Source: Promethearchaeia archaeon (GTDB lineage: Archaea; Asgardarchaeota; Lokiarchaeia; Sigyniarchaeales; SOKP01). Taken from it: a DNA stretch of 64,000 bases. The translations under genes were made by a program, and so were the position numbers. The notes beneath the pieces were generated by a model. The model made no database searches and was not told the DNA's origin. It was given only the letters and a program-made list of their open reading frames with translations. Of the stretch, positions 25,765 to 34,654 are shown piece by piece. The stretch covers positions 105,658 through 169,657 of the forward strand of contig JAHQWJ010000062.1 of NCBI GenBank assembly GCA_029856125.1. The letters run 5' to 3'. Position 1 is the first letter of the stretch. Every line of letters begins with the position of its first letter.

Positions 25765-26781
25765 ATGAAACAAAACGAAATTATTAGTTTTTACGGTGAA
25801 TCTAGACTAATAGATTTGATAGATGAGGTAATTTATGGCAAAACAGGCAAAAGGTTACGAAGAGACGATTCTTTTTTTTTTAAATATAAATACGAAAAAG
25901 AAGGAAAATGTCTTGTTCTTAACTCAGACATGTTTAACGCTACAACTGATGCTCCAAAACAAATGAATTTCTATCAAATGGGACTTAAGTCTGTTCTCAT
26001 GAATCTTAGCGACCTCGTCGTTAAGGGTGTAAAACCAGAAGGTATAATAGTTTCGTTAGGGCTTCCTAATGATTTACCGATAGTAAGTTTTAAACGATTA
26101 ATAGAGGGTATTGTCGACTACTCGAAAAAATGGAATCTTAACTATCTGGGTGGCGATCTTAACACTTCAAAAGAGATTATCATAAGTCCAACTGTGTTTG
26201 GTTTTAAAAATCCTAAGGAGATAATCTATCGGAAAGGTATAAAACCAGGGGATGTGCTAGCAATAAACAACAAATTTGGTTTAACTGGTGTTGGTTTTGA
26301 TATTCTCTTACACAAAGGTGCGAATGTTAAAGATTTCTCTAAATATCGCGTGGCAATAAATAGTGTTTTGGAACCAAACGATTTGGGAAAAGAAGCGTAT
26401 ATATTGGCAAATAATAATTTAGCTACGGCTAGTATAGACTCTTCTGATGGCTTATCAAAAACTTTGAAAGACCTAACTTTATCTAATCCTAATTTGGGCT
26501 TTGAAATTGATTTCGATGATAATTTAATTCACGAAAAAGCTATGGAATACTCAAAAGAATTTTCTATATCGTTAGAAAAATTGATTTTTGAAGGGGGAGA
26601 GGAATTCATTCATCTATTTGCAATTGAATCCAACGATTTTGTTAAAGCTCAAAGGTTAGTTAAATCTAAAGGAGGGAGGTTATTTAAAGTGGGAAAAGCA
26701 ATTTCTGACGAGAATATCTATTTTTTAAAGAAGGGTAAAAGGTGTGTATTAAAAAATCAAGGCTATGAACATTTCAAGTAG
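25765..26781 (+). CDS. ThiL-like thiamine-monophosphate kinase / AIR synthase-related protein
   Basis: The 338-residue protein matches the ThiL/PurM-like fold. It has an Asp pair RRDDSFFF near residue 35, NSDMFNATTDAP, the helix LMNLSDLVVKGVKPEGIIVSLGLP, GGDLNTSKEIIISPTVFG, then PGDVLAIN and IDSSDGLSKTLKDL. ThiL phosphorylates thiamine monophosphate to the diphosphate. The N-terminal GDDAA motif is replaced by RDDSF, so substrate could differ within the AIR synthase-related superfamily. The gene stands alone between two tRNA genes. Confidence 0.8.
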   Translation: MKQNEIISFYGESRLIDLIDEVIYGKTGKRLRRDDSFFFKYKYEKEGKCLVLNSDMFNATTDAPKQMNFYQMGLKSVLMNLSDLVVKGVKPEGIIVSLGLPNDLPIVSFKRLIEGIVDYSKKWNLNYLGGDLNTSKEIIISPTVFGFKNPKEIIYRKGIKPGDVLAINNKFGLTGVGFDILLHKGANVKDFSKYRVAINSVLEPNDLGKEAYILANNNLATASIDSSDGLSKTLKDLTLSNPNLGFEIDFDDNLIHEKAMEYSKEFSISLEKLIFEGGEEFIHLFAIESNDFVKAQRLVKSKGGRLFKVGKAISDENIYFLKKGKRCVLKNQGYEHFK

Positions 26782-26928
26782 CTTAACATAGGGGAATCAT
26801 TCACGGAAGGTACTACATAGATGATTACAGAAAAAGTTATAAATTATTATAGATTTACTCTATTGCATTTTCTTTTAATAGCATTTTTTCAAGTTTTATA
26901 TTTTATCTCGATGCTAGTCTTAAGAATT

Positions 26929-27032
26929 GGGCCATTAGCGCAGGCAGGTAGCGCAGCAGGCTTTTAACCTGAAGGTCGTGGGTTCGATATGTTTGTTCGT
27001 GTAGTACAAATGCGAAATTCCCACATGGCCCG
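26929..27032 (+). tRNA. tRNA-Lys (anticodon TTT) with a 30-nt intron in the T-loop
   Basis: Acceptor GGGCCAT (26929-26935) pairs with ATGGCCC (27025-27031), and the discriminator is G. The D arm is GCGC...GCGC. The anticodon loop is CTTTTAA with anticodon TTT. The T stem GTGGG (26978-26982) pairs with CCCAC (27020-27024), but the loop between them is 37 nt instead of 7. Removing 26989-27018 gives TTCGATT and a 74-nt tRNA. A tRNA scanner without non-canonical intron support would miss this gene or score it poorly. The 27-43 pair of the anticodon stem is a G-A mismatch. Confidence 0.93.
26989..27018 (+). other. Non-canonical bulge-helix-bulge intron in the T-loop of tRNA-Lys
   Basis: The insertion and flanks form a canonical motif. 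The outer helix is the T stem GTGGG/CCCAC. The central helix is TTCG (26983-26986) with CGAA (27013-27016). The bulges are ATA (26987-26989) and ATT (27017-27019), and the inner stem is TGTTTGT with ACAAATG. Cutting after the second base of each bulge removes exactly 30 nt. Length and bulge triplets equal those of the elf1 insertion. Confidence 0.9.
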
Positions 27033-27179
27033 CAATTCTCTATAAATCCGTACTACAATAAAATTTAAATCAAAAATATGTGTTCGTTTTTCATTTTCTA
27101 GTTTGAATCCAACAATCGATAAACATTAATTTCACCAAGAATTACTATTTGTAATATTATCCCTTTACAGTTAATCCGT

Positions 27180-28190
27180 ATGCAAAATTCAGAATTTAGA
27201 TTACCTTCTGATGAATCAGAACAATTACTCGTAAAATCCCAAGATGTTACTAATGAAGATTATGGATGTGAACCTTACAAAAGAAAGATAGAGGACTTAT
27301 TAAAATATGGTGTTATAAATTTAGATAAACCAAGTGGTCCCACAAGTCATGAAGTAGTTTCGTGGGCTCGTAAAATTATAGAAATTGATAACGCAGGACA
27401 TGGGGGGACCTTAGATCCAAAAGTTACTGGAGTATTACCATGTGCACTTGGAAAAGCTACCAGGGTTCTATCGGCTTTATTGTATGCTGGGAAAGAATAC
27501 GTAGGAGTTATGCTATTACATGGACCAGAAAATGTAAAAAAAATTGAAAAAGCGTTCAAAATTTTTACGGGTAAAATTTATCAAACTCCTCCAATTAAAT
27601 CCTCAGTTGTGAGAAGATTAAGAGTAAGAGAGATTTACTACTCGAAAGTCCTAGAAATAAATAATAACCACATCTTGTTTAAAGTTGGATGTGAAGCGGG
27701 TACGTACATTCGAAAACTTTGTTTTGATATCGGTGAAGCTTTATGCTCGGGAGCTCATATGTTGGAGTTAAGGCGAACGAGGGTAGGTCATTTCAGAGAA
27801 GACGAGAGTTTAATAACTCTGCAAAATCTAAAAGATGCTTACACCATTTACAGAAACGAAGATGACGATTCTTATTTAAGGAAAATAGTTTTTCCTATGG
27901 AGAAGATCGTATCACATATTCCCAAAATTTACGTAAGAGATACTGCTGTTGATGCGTTATGCCACGGAGCAGACTTAGCTTCTGCTGGAGTGTGTTATAT
28001 TGATGCGAGAATTCAACCTGACATGCAAATTGTCTATATGACACTCAAAAAAGAATTAATAGGTTTTGGCACATCTAAAATGGAAGCCATGAAAATCTAC
28101 AAAGCAAAATCAGGAATTATTGCTAATACGAATAAAATTTTTATGGAACGAGGTGTCTATCCAAGGTGGAACGAAATTAAAACCAAATAG
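27180..28190 (+). CDS. cbf5: Cbf5/dyskerin rRNA pseudouridine synthase
   Basis: The 336-residue protein has the TruB/Cbf5 catalytic domain (VINLDKPSGPTSHEVVSWARKI; catalytic Asp in GHGGTLDPKVTGVLPCALGKATR; GTYIRKLCFDIGEALCSGAHMLELRRTRVG) and a C-terminal PUA domain (KIYVRDTAVDALCHGADLASAGV). Cbf5 is the pseudouridine synthase of H/ACA ribonucleoproteins (with Nop10, Gar1, L7Ae) and also forms Psi55 in tRNA. The first 35 residues are an acidic extension. In Crenarchaeota this gene often has a BHB intron; none is seen here. It partly overlaps the frame of the next gene. Confidence 0.96.
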   Translation: MQNSEFRLPSDESEQLLVKSQDVTNEDYGCEPYKRKIEDLLKYGVINLDKPSGPTSHEVVSWARKIIEIDNAGHGGTLDPKVTGVLPCALGKATRVLSALLYAGKEYVGVMLLHGPENVKKIEKAFKIFTGKIYQTPPIKSSVVRRLRVREIYYSKVLEINNNHILFKVGCEAGTYIRKLCFDIGEALCSGAHMLELRRTRVGHFREDESLITLQNLKDAYTIYRNEDDDSYLRKIVFPMEKIVSHIPKIYVRDTAVDALCHGADLASAGVCYIDARIQPDMQIVYMTLKKELIGFGTSKMEAMKIYKAKSGIIANTNKIFMERGVYPRWNEIKTK

Positions 28191-28206
28191 GAAAAGATTG
28201 ACGGCC

Positions 28207-28845
28207 ATGGAGAGAAAAAACCAACATTATTCGTCACAATTTCCTGATGTTAGAGTTAAAGTCTTTACAGTTCCAGTTAGCTTATGTCGCCATTTGTACT
28301 TATTTAAAACAATTACGGGGATTTTTTCCTACAAAAAATTGGACTTGGGTACAAAAGTGTTTATTGAACATATGACTATCCCTAAAAAAGGGGGTAACTT
28401 ACTTGATTTAGGATGTGGTTATGGGGCTATAGGAATAGTTCTAGCGTACTTGAGTCCGCAAAGCTCTGTTTATTTAATTGATACAAATAAAAGAGCACTC
28501 TGGTGCACTAAGGAGAACATAAAATATAATGTATCCGAAAGATCAGGTAAAGTAATAGTTTTGCATGGTAGTTATTTTAAACCTTTACAAGACAAAAACA
28601 TCAAATTTGACGCCATCTATATGAACCCTCCACTAAGAAATGGCAGAAAAGAATTTCTTGCATTGTGCAAAGATATACCATTGTTTCTGAAAAGAAATGG
28701 ACAATTTCAATTTGTAATAAAAAAAAAATTGGGAGCAAATTATATTTACAATTATTTAATCCAAAATCTTTCAGATTTATATGAAAATATAAGCGTGACT
28801 TTTAAAAGATCTGGATATTGGATTTTCAGTTTAGTGTCAATTTAG
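28207..28845 (+). CDS. Class I SAM-dependent methyltransferase, RsmC-like
   Basis: From ATG 28207 (MERKNQHYSSQFPDV) the 212-residue protein has the SAM-binding motif GGNLLDLGCGYGAIGIVLAYLSP, an acidic loop VYLIDTNKRALWCTKENI, and the catalytic MNPPLRNG (NPPxxxG), as in RsmC-type enzymes that methylate exocyclic guanine amino groups in rRNA. A TTG at 28198 is an alternative start, and the longest frame (28120) would overlap cbf5. The position 17 nt after cbf5 suggests an rRNA- or tRNA-modification operon. Confidence 0.88.
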   Translation: MERKNQHYSSQFPDVRVKVFTVPVSLCRHLYLFKTITGIFSYKKLDLGTKVFIEHMTIPKKGGNLLDLGCGYGAIGIVLAYLSPQSSVYLIDTNKRALWCTKENIKYNVSERSGKVIVLHGSYFKPLQDKNIKFDAIYMNPPLRNGRKEFLALCKDIPLFLKRNGQFQFVIKKKLGANYIYNYLIQNLSDLYENISVTFKRSGYWIFSLVSI

Positions 28846-28990
28846 ACGAAGTATTGAAATTTTCATCTTTAAAAACACCGATATCACGGTTAGCATTTGT
28901 AAAAATTTAAGAGAATAATAGTAAAAATAGAAAAATTTTTTAGAAATAGAATATTTTTTGAAACAATTCGCGAGGAAAGAGGATTTTTTT

Positions 28991-29248
28991 TTGACAAAGA
29001 AAAGAAAAATAGATGTTCTGCTTCATGAACTAGTTCCAAAACATTACCTTTTAACGAAAGAAGAATCACAGAATTTATTAGAAAAATACCAAATCACTAT
29101 GTCTGATTTACCCCAAATGTTTGATAACGACCCGGTTTCAATGGCAATTGGCGCAAAAGAAGGGGACATCATAAAGATTGTTAGAGATTCTCATACAACA
29201 GTAAAAAAGATAAATTATTATCGATATGTCAGGAAAGAAAAAGTTTAA
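28991..29248 (+). CDS. rpoH: RNA polymerase subunit H (Rpb5 C-terminal domain homologue)
   Basis: From TTG 28991 the protein (about 85 residues) starts MTKKRKIDVLLHELVPKHYLLTKEE and contains the RpoH core DLPQMFDNDPVSMAIGAKEGDIIKIVRDSHT. Subunit H corresponds to the C-terminal assembly domain of eukaryotic Rpb5. A longer TTG start at 28958 would add 11 residues. A purine-rich stretch (gaggaaagagga) lies just upstream of 28991. It is followed 45 nt later by rpoB, the usual archaeal gene order. Confidence 0.95.
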   Translation: MTKKRKIDVLLHELVPKHYLLTKEESQNLLEKYQITMSDLPQMFDNDPVSMAIGAKEGDIIKIVRDSHTTVKKINYYRYVRKEKV

Positions 29249-29293
29249 AAAAACTTTTTATTTAAAACTAATATTTTAACAGGTTAATCAAAA

Positions 29294-32200
29294 TTGAGTT
29301 CTGAAAAAATATCCAATAACGACAAGTGGGTCGTATTAAAAAGCTTATTTGACGAAAAAGGTTTAGTTCGCCAGCACCTCGATTCTTACAATAGTTTTAT
29401 TGAAGACGAAATGCAAGGCATCGTTAGTGAATCTGGCGAGGTTATACCAGATATCCCAGGATTCAAAATCACTTTCGGGAAGATCAAGGTAGGAATACCA
29501 AAAGTTAGAGAGGCAGATGGTGCTACTATGGAAATCACGCCCATTGAGGCTAGGATACGAGAGTTAAGTTATGCGGCAGATATTATCCTAGAAATGACTC
29601 CTATAACTATAGACGAACGAACTCAAAGGGAGGAAGCAGAAGAAACTTTAGATATTTACATTGGTAAGATTCCTATAATGCTAAAGAGTTGTCGATGCCC
29701 TTTGGAAAATTTGACTGAACAAGAATTAGTTAATCGAGGAGAAGATCCACTTGATCCAGGAGGATATTTTATCATAAATGGAACAGAGCGCGTACTGGTG
29801 ACTCAAGAAGATTTAGCCCCTAATAGAATTTTGGCCGAAGAGGCAAGTCGAAGCTCGAGCGCCACGCACCAAGCAAAGGTTTTTTCGACGAGAAGTGGAT
29901 TTCGAGCACCAGTAACCATTGAGAGAAAAAAAGATGGTAATTTAAGAGTTTCTTTTCCTTCGGTTCCTGGGAAGATTCCACTTGCGATATTAATGCGTGC
30001 TTTAGGATTACACTCGGATAGAGAAATTTTTGAAGCCATCTCGGAAAATGAAGATATCCAAAAAGAATTAATTCCAGTTATAGATGTTGCTTCCGAAATC
30101 CAGGTTTTAAAAGACTCTGAAAAATCCCAACAAAATTCATTAGACTACATTGGAAAGAGAGTCGCAATTGGCCAAACAAAAGACTACCGTATTCGGAGAG
30201 CGCTTCAAGTTTTGGATCGGTATCTTTTACCTCACATTGGAAATGCCGAAGAGGACCGTATCAAAAAAGCATATTACTTGGGACAAATGGCTCAAAAAGT
30301 TATGGAACTTAACTTAGGGCTTCGAGAAGCTGATGATAAAGACCATTACGCTAACAAAAGGTTGAAATTAGCTGGAGAATTGTTCACTTCTCTTTTTAGA
30401 GTTGCGTTTCTAAACCTAGTAAAAGATATTAAATATCAATTAGAACGTACCGCGGTACGAGGAAGAGCGCCTAATATTAAAACTGCTGTGAGAGCAGACG
30501 TAATTACTGAAAGAATTAGGCACGCCTTAGCAACGGGTAACTGGGTTGGAGGAAAAGCTGGAGTTAGTCAATTATTAAACCGAACAAATCATGTAGGAAC
30601 TTTAAGCCATTTAAGGAGAGTTATCTCTCCATTAAGCAGAAGTCAACCCCATTTTGAGGCGAGAGATTTGCATCCTACGCAGTGGGGGAAAATTTGTCCT
30701 GCAGAAACGCCAGAAGGACCAAATTGTGGGCTAGTTAAAAATCTTGGGCTTGCTTCAATAATTTCCGTTGGTGCTGACGAAAGAATTATAGAAAATATAC
30801 TGTTTGATCTCGGAGTAATTCCAATAAGTGAAGTAAAAAGCATAAAAGGAGAAAAAGTAAACATTTTTCTAAACGGAAAACTGGTTGGGATTCATCAAAA
30901 ATATAATCCATTCACAAACCAACTTCGAGAAAAGAGGCGGAAAAGTGAAATTGGTGTACACGTTAATATTGGATATTATCACGATTCTAAAGAGGTGCAA
31001 ATTAATTGTGACGCTGGACGAGCCACGCGACCCCTATTTATCATAAAAAATAATGAATTGCTGATTACAAAGGAAGATATTGAAAAAATTAAGCAAGGTA
31101 AGTATAATTGGTCAGACTTAATTCAGAAAGGCGTTATAGAATATTTAGACGCAGAAGAAGAAGAGAACGCCTATATTGCGATGTTTGAAGAAGATATTAC
31201 CGCCGAACACACGCATTTAGAAATCTCCCCGGCTGCTATATTAGGAATTTGCGCGTCTATTATTCCATTTCCAGAACACAACCAGTCTCCCCGAAATACT
31301 TACGAAGCAGGAATGGTTAAACAAGCTTTAGGGCTATTCACGGCAAACATGCATCTTCGGCTTGATACGCGGGGCCATACGCTTCATTACCCACAAACAC
31401 CGCTCGTTATAACTAGTCCAATGAAAATAATAGGCATAAATCGTAGACCTGCTGGACAAAATTTTATAATCGGGATGATGAGTTTTGAGGGATACAACAT
31501 TGAAGACGCTATAGTAATTAACAAAGCCTCTATCGAGCGGGGATTAGCTCGGAGTCATTTCTTTAGAACTTACGACGCCGAAGAAAGAAAATATCCGGGA
31601 GGAGAATTAGATAAATTTGAGATACCAGAGAGAGGCGTAAGAGGTTTTAAATCTGCTGAATCGTATAGATTACTATCTGAAGAAGATGGCATTATAGAAC
31701 CTGAAACTACAGTTAATGGCGGTGATGTCCTTATCGGGAGAACTTCACCTCCCCGGTTCATTAAATCCTACGAAGAATTTGAATTGATGCAGCCTAACAG
31801 ACGGGAAACATCAAAAAACATGCGCCATAACGAAAAAGGCATTGTTGACACGGTTATAATTTCTGAAACCGTTGATGGAAACAAACTGGTAAAAATTAAA
31901 GTCAGAGATTTGCGCATTCCGGAGTTAGGAGATAAATTTTCTTCCAGACATGGACAGAAAGGAGTACTTGGATTAGTTCAACCAGCTGAAGATATGCCCT
32001 TCACATCTAGTGGTGTGATTCCAGATATTATTGTAAATCCTCACGCAATGCCTTCACGAATGACGCTTGGACAACTTTTTGAAGGTATTAGTGGTAAAAT
32101 AGCATGTTCAACCGGTAAATTAGGTGACGCAACTGCTTTCGAATGGAAAGATATCACAAAACTCCAAGAACAATTGGTTGAAGCGGGATTTGAATTTAAC

Positions 32201-32665
32201 GGTAGAGAAGTAATGTATAACGGTATTACGGGTAAAAAATATGAAGCTGGGATCTACTGCACCCCGATTTATTATCAGAAATTATATCACCTTGTTGCAG
32301 ACAAACTCCACGCTAGGGCGAGAGGACCCGTTCAAATCTTAACAAGACAACCAACAGAAGGTAGGGCAAGAGAAGGTGGGTTAAGATTTGGCGAAATGGA
32401 AAGAGATTGTTTAGTAGGGCACGGATCTGCTTTATTGCTAAAGGAGAGGCTTCTTGATGAATCCGATAGAACTGTTGTCTTAGTTTGCGAGAAGTGTGGG
32501 CTTCTTGCTGTTTACGATAGAAACAGAGATAAGAGATATTGTCCTGTGTGTGGGGAAGGGACTGTTATATCTAAGGTTGTATGCTCTTATGCCTTCAAAC
32601 TACTTCTCCAAGAAATGATGTCTCTTGGATTAGCTCCTAGGCTCAAGTTGAAAGAAAAAATTTAA
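29294..32665 (+). CDS. rpoB: DNA-directed RNA polymerase subunit B (unsplit)
   Basis: The 1123-residue protein is a full-length archaeal RpoB, with no B'/B'' split. Recognisable segments include GGYFIINGTERVLVTQEDLAPN, HPTQWGKICPAETPEGPNCGLVKN, FIIGMMSFEGYNIEDAIVINK, KIKVRDLRIPELGDKFSSRHGQKGVLGLV, the GGLRFGEMERDCLVGHG anchor, and a C-terminal zinc ribbon (CEKCGLLAVYDRNRDKRYCPVCG). The start is TTG 29294. rpoA' and rpoA'' do not follow as they do in most archaea; the next genes are small membrane proteins on the opposite strand. Confidence 0.98.
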   Translation: MSSEKISNNDKWVVLKSLFDEKGLVRQHLDSYNSFIEDEMQGIVSESGEVIPDIPGFKITFGKIKVGIPKVREADGATMEITPIEARIRELSYAADIILEMTPITIDERTQREEAEETLDIYIGKIPIMLKSCRCPLENLTEQELVNRGEDPLDPGGYFIINGTERVLVTQEDLAPNRILAEEASRSSSATHQAKVFSTRSGFRAPVTIERKKDGNLRVSFPSVPGKIPLAILMRALGLHSDREIFEAISENEDIQKELIPVIDVASEIQVLKDSEKSQQNSLDYIGKRVAIGQTKDYRIRRALQVLDRYLLPHIGNAEEDRIKKAYYLGQMAQKVMELNLGLREADDKDHYANKRLKLAGELFTSLFRVAFLNLVKDIKYQLERTAVRGRAPNIKTAVRADVITERIRHALATGNWVGGKAGVSQLLNRTNHVGTLSHLRRVISPLSRSQPHFEARDLHPTQWGKICPAETPEGPNCGLVKNLGLASIISVGADERIIENILFDLGVIPISEVKSIKGEKVNIFLNGKLVGIHQKYNPFTNQLREKRRKSEIGVHVNIGYYHDSKEVQINCDAGRATRPLFIIKNNELLITKEDIEKIKQGKYNWSDLIQKGVIEYLDAEEEENAYIAMFEEDITAEHTHLEISPAAILGICASIIPFPEHNQSPRNTYEAGMVKQALGLFTANMHLRLDTRGHTLHYPQTPLVITSPMKIIGINRRPAGQNFIIGMMSFEGYNIEDAIVINKASIERGLARSHFFRTYDAEERKYPGGELDKFEIPERGVRGFKSAESYRLLSEEDGIIEPETTVNGGDVLIGRTSPPRFIKSYEEFELMQPNRRETSKNMRHNEKGIVDTVIISETVDGNKLVKIKVRDLRIPELGDKFSSRHGQKGVLGLVQPAEDMPFTSSGVIPDIIVNPHAMPSRMTLGQLFEGISGKIACSTGKLGDATAFEWKDITKLQEQLVEAGFEFNGREVMYNGITGKKYEAGIYCTPIYYQKLYHLVADKLHARARGPVQILTRQPTEGRAREGGLRFGEMERDCLVGHGSALLLKERLLDESDRTVVLVCEKCGLLAVYDRNRDKRYCPVCGEGTVISKVVCSYAFKLLLQEMMSLGLAPRLKLKEKI

Positions 32666-32759
32666 GTAAATCATCTTTTTTATACTCTATTTTATTGGTT
32701 GAAAAAAGAAGCTTTAATTACTATTGTATAGCTAAAATTTAAAAAAAAAAATAAGATAA

Positions 32760-33179
32760 TTAAAGTCCAAACCCTAAGAAATTATAAAGCTCTGGTATCA
32801 TAGTATAGAGTAGAAACAGGAAAAACAGTGTCAATAGGGATATCCACACAGACTGATCCCAAGGTATACTGATGAAAAATTTAGTTAAAACTAAAATTAT
32901 TAGAAATCCGATGATTGGTGTTAACTGAGTTAAATAGTTTGAACCACTAAAAGCTACTAAGTTACCTATTACTCCGAGCACTTGATTGATAGCTCCCAGA
33001 ATTATTGGAATTATCAAAACAAAGATAAAAGCTAAGATTACTATTACAAATTTTTTATCAGAAGCTTTAGTTTTTGATGCTATAAGTAATACCGATATGT
33101 ATAGGATTAATGCGACAATGACAGTTGCTAAAATTAACCAAAGAATAAACATTAAAGTACTGTCTAGTTGAAATAACAT
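32760..33179 (-). CDS. Small multi-pass membrane protein
   Basis: The 139-residue protein has four hydrophobic segments, at about residues 9-31, 45-67, 83-103 and 108-130, with few charges between them. There are no recognisable motifs. It starts MLFQLDSTLMFILW and ends YNFLGFGL. It lies at the 3' side of rpoB in the opposite orientation and is followed, upstream on its own strand, by another small membrane protein. Function unknown. Confidence 0.55.
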   Translation of the reverse strand: MLFQLDSTLMFILWLILATVIVALILYISVLLIASKTKASDKKFVIVILAFIFVLIIPIILGAINQVLGVIGNLVAFSGSNYLTQLTPIIGFLIILVLTKFFISIPWDQSVWISLLTLFFLFLLYTMIPELYNFLGFGL

Positions 33180-33361
33180 TTTTACGCTCCAATTAAATAT
33201 TTGAGTATGTTTATTTTTAAATTAAGAAAAACATATTCTCCTTCTTTTATAAATATTTATTAAATAAAATATTGATTTTTAAGAGATAGCAACTAACTCT
33301 TAACAAGATTTAAGCCTTTTTGTATTAAAAGAAGGACAATCCGCAATTGCATCAAGCAGAA

Positions 33362-33589
33362 TTATATCCCAAACGTAATTAGGAAGAAGTGGAAAGAAAA
33401 ACCCAACAATACCGCAGAAATACTGATTGAAATAATAGAGAGTTTAATGGATATTTCTCTGCCGTATCTTGTATAAACCACTAAAGTAGTCAAAGCTACT
33501 AATCCAAATATGAGAAAAATCCACGCTAATATCCATATTGGTAACGAGGGAACTTGAAATCCGCCGACTTGCAGTAATATAAGTAACAT
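33362..33589 (-). CDS. Small membrane protein, two helices
   Basis: The 75-residue protein has two membrane helices, at about residues 17-38 and 52-73, separated by a short basic loop (YTRYGREISIK). The first residues (MLLILLQVGGFQVPSLPIW) could place the N-terminus outside. There is no family match by eye. It is in the same direction as the neighbouring 139-residue membrane protein, 183 nt away. Confidence 0.5.
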   Translation of the reverse strand: MLLILLQVGGFQVPSLPIWILAWIFLIFGLVALTTLVVYTRYGREISIKLSIISISISAVLLGFSFHFFLITFGI

Positions 33590-33699
33590 TAAAAATCGTA
33601 TTTTATTTTTGTAGGTTGAATAAGATCTTATAATTTATTTTTTTTTAAGTTTATCAATCTGAATTTAAACTTATTAAAAAAGGGAAGATAAAAAGATAA

Positions 33700-34587
33700 T
33701 TATTCTGGTTTAGTAGAATAAAATACATTTTTTGCTTTCTTAAGGTAACTAATAAGGTAAGGCATGCCATTAAACTTATTTTTGAGAAATGTCAGCAACT
33801 CTTGAAATTCATACTTTCTGTGAAGAATTCCACTTCTGAGTAGAGAAAGTGTAAATAACACATAATTTTTTCTTAGGATTTCGAATTTTTTAGAAAATTT
33901 ATTTGTTCTCCTATAACTTATGGATTCACTCATGAAATTAAGCATGATTTTTTGTATATTATTATCTAATAACAATTTACTAAGTTGTAACGAAACGCTA
34001 TGAACTGAAGTAAGATAGTATCTTTTGTTGAAGAAAAGGCATATATAGAATCCAAATTTAAATACCGCTTTCGTAAATTCTATCATAGCTTTTGTAGAAT
34101 CCTCCCTAATTTTGCTCTCTTTTAGACTTCTATCCAAATGATAAAGGCATCTAGCTAAAATATCGTTATAATCAAAATCAAAACTAAAAGGATCTGGAAT
34201 TTGCTCTCTAATATCTTTTCCGTATAAAAGCTGAGAATTTTCTTTAAATTTTAAATCTATTAGGCTCCATTCATAATTTGCGAAGGATTCCTGAACGAAA
34301 AGCTTTTTTGTTTTTAGCCCTTGAATAGTGTTATATCCTATCCATACGTTATGGTTATCAAATTTTCTAACTTCGTAACGAACATCAGTCCAATCGAGTT
34401 TCGTAATTTTATCCAAAGTAGATACTATTACAATTACATCAATATCAGTATTTCTCCAATCGGATGGAAGATTTTTATCAAAATAACTACCAATACCAAA
34501 GATGCTAATAATTTCGCCTTTTAAATTTGTCTGTAAATATTTAATAATGCTTGTAGTTATGTTGTCTACTGCTTTGATTTTATTCAC
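33700..34587 (-). CDS. Nucleotidyltransferase-fold protein with helical C-terminal domain
   Basis: The 295-residue protein has a polymerase beta-like signature, GIGSYFDKNLPSDWRNTDIDVIVIV, at about residues 31-55: GS, then DxD metal ligands in TDIDV, but with a longer loop than the usual GSxxxGxxxxxSDID. The C-terminal half is all-helical (LARCLYHLDRSLKESKIREDSTKAMIEFTKAVFKFGFYICLFF). Nucleotidyltransferase plus helical domain resembles MNT-HEPN-type arrangements, but no RxxxxH HEPN motif is evident. It is divergent from the next gene. Confidence 0.65.
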   Translation of the reverse strand: MNKIKAVDNITTSIIKYLQTNLKGEIISIFGIGSYFDKNLPSDWRNTDIDVIVIVSTLDKITKLDWTDVRYEVRKFDNHNVWIGYNTIQGLKTKKLFVQESFANYEWSLIDLKFKENSQLLYGKDIREQIPDPFSFDFDYNDILARCLYHLDRSLKESKIREDSTKAMIEFTKAVFKFGFYICLFFNKRYYLTSVHSVSLQLSKLLLDNNIQKIMLNFMSESISYRRTNKFSKKFEILRKNYVLFTLSLLRSGILHRKYEFQELLTFLKNKFNGMPYLISYLKKAKNVFYSTKPE

Positions 34588-34654
34588 TACTTATTGTATA
34601 AATTAAAATTTAAAGATATATTATCATAATAGATCTATATTAACAAAAAAATAA

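Noticed and set aside
27180..28190. BHB intron in cbf5, as known in Crenarchaeota
   Set aside because: The cbf5 frame is continuous through all conserved motifs, with no insertion.
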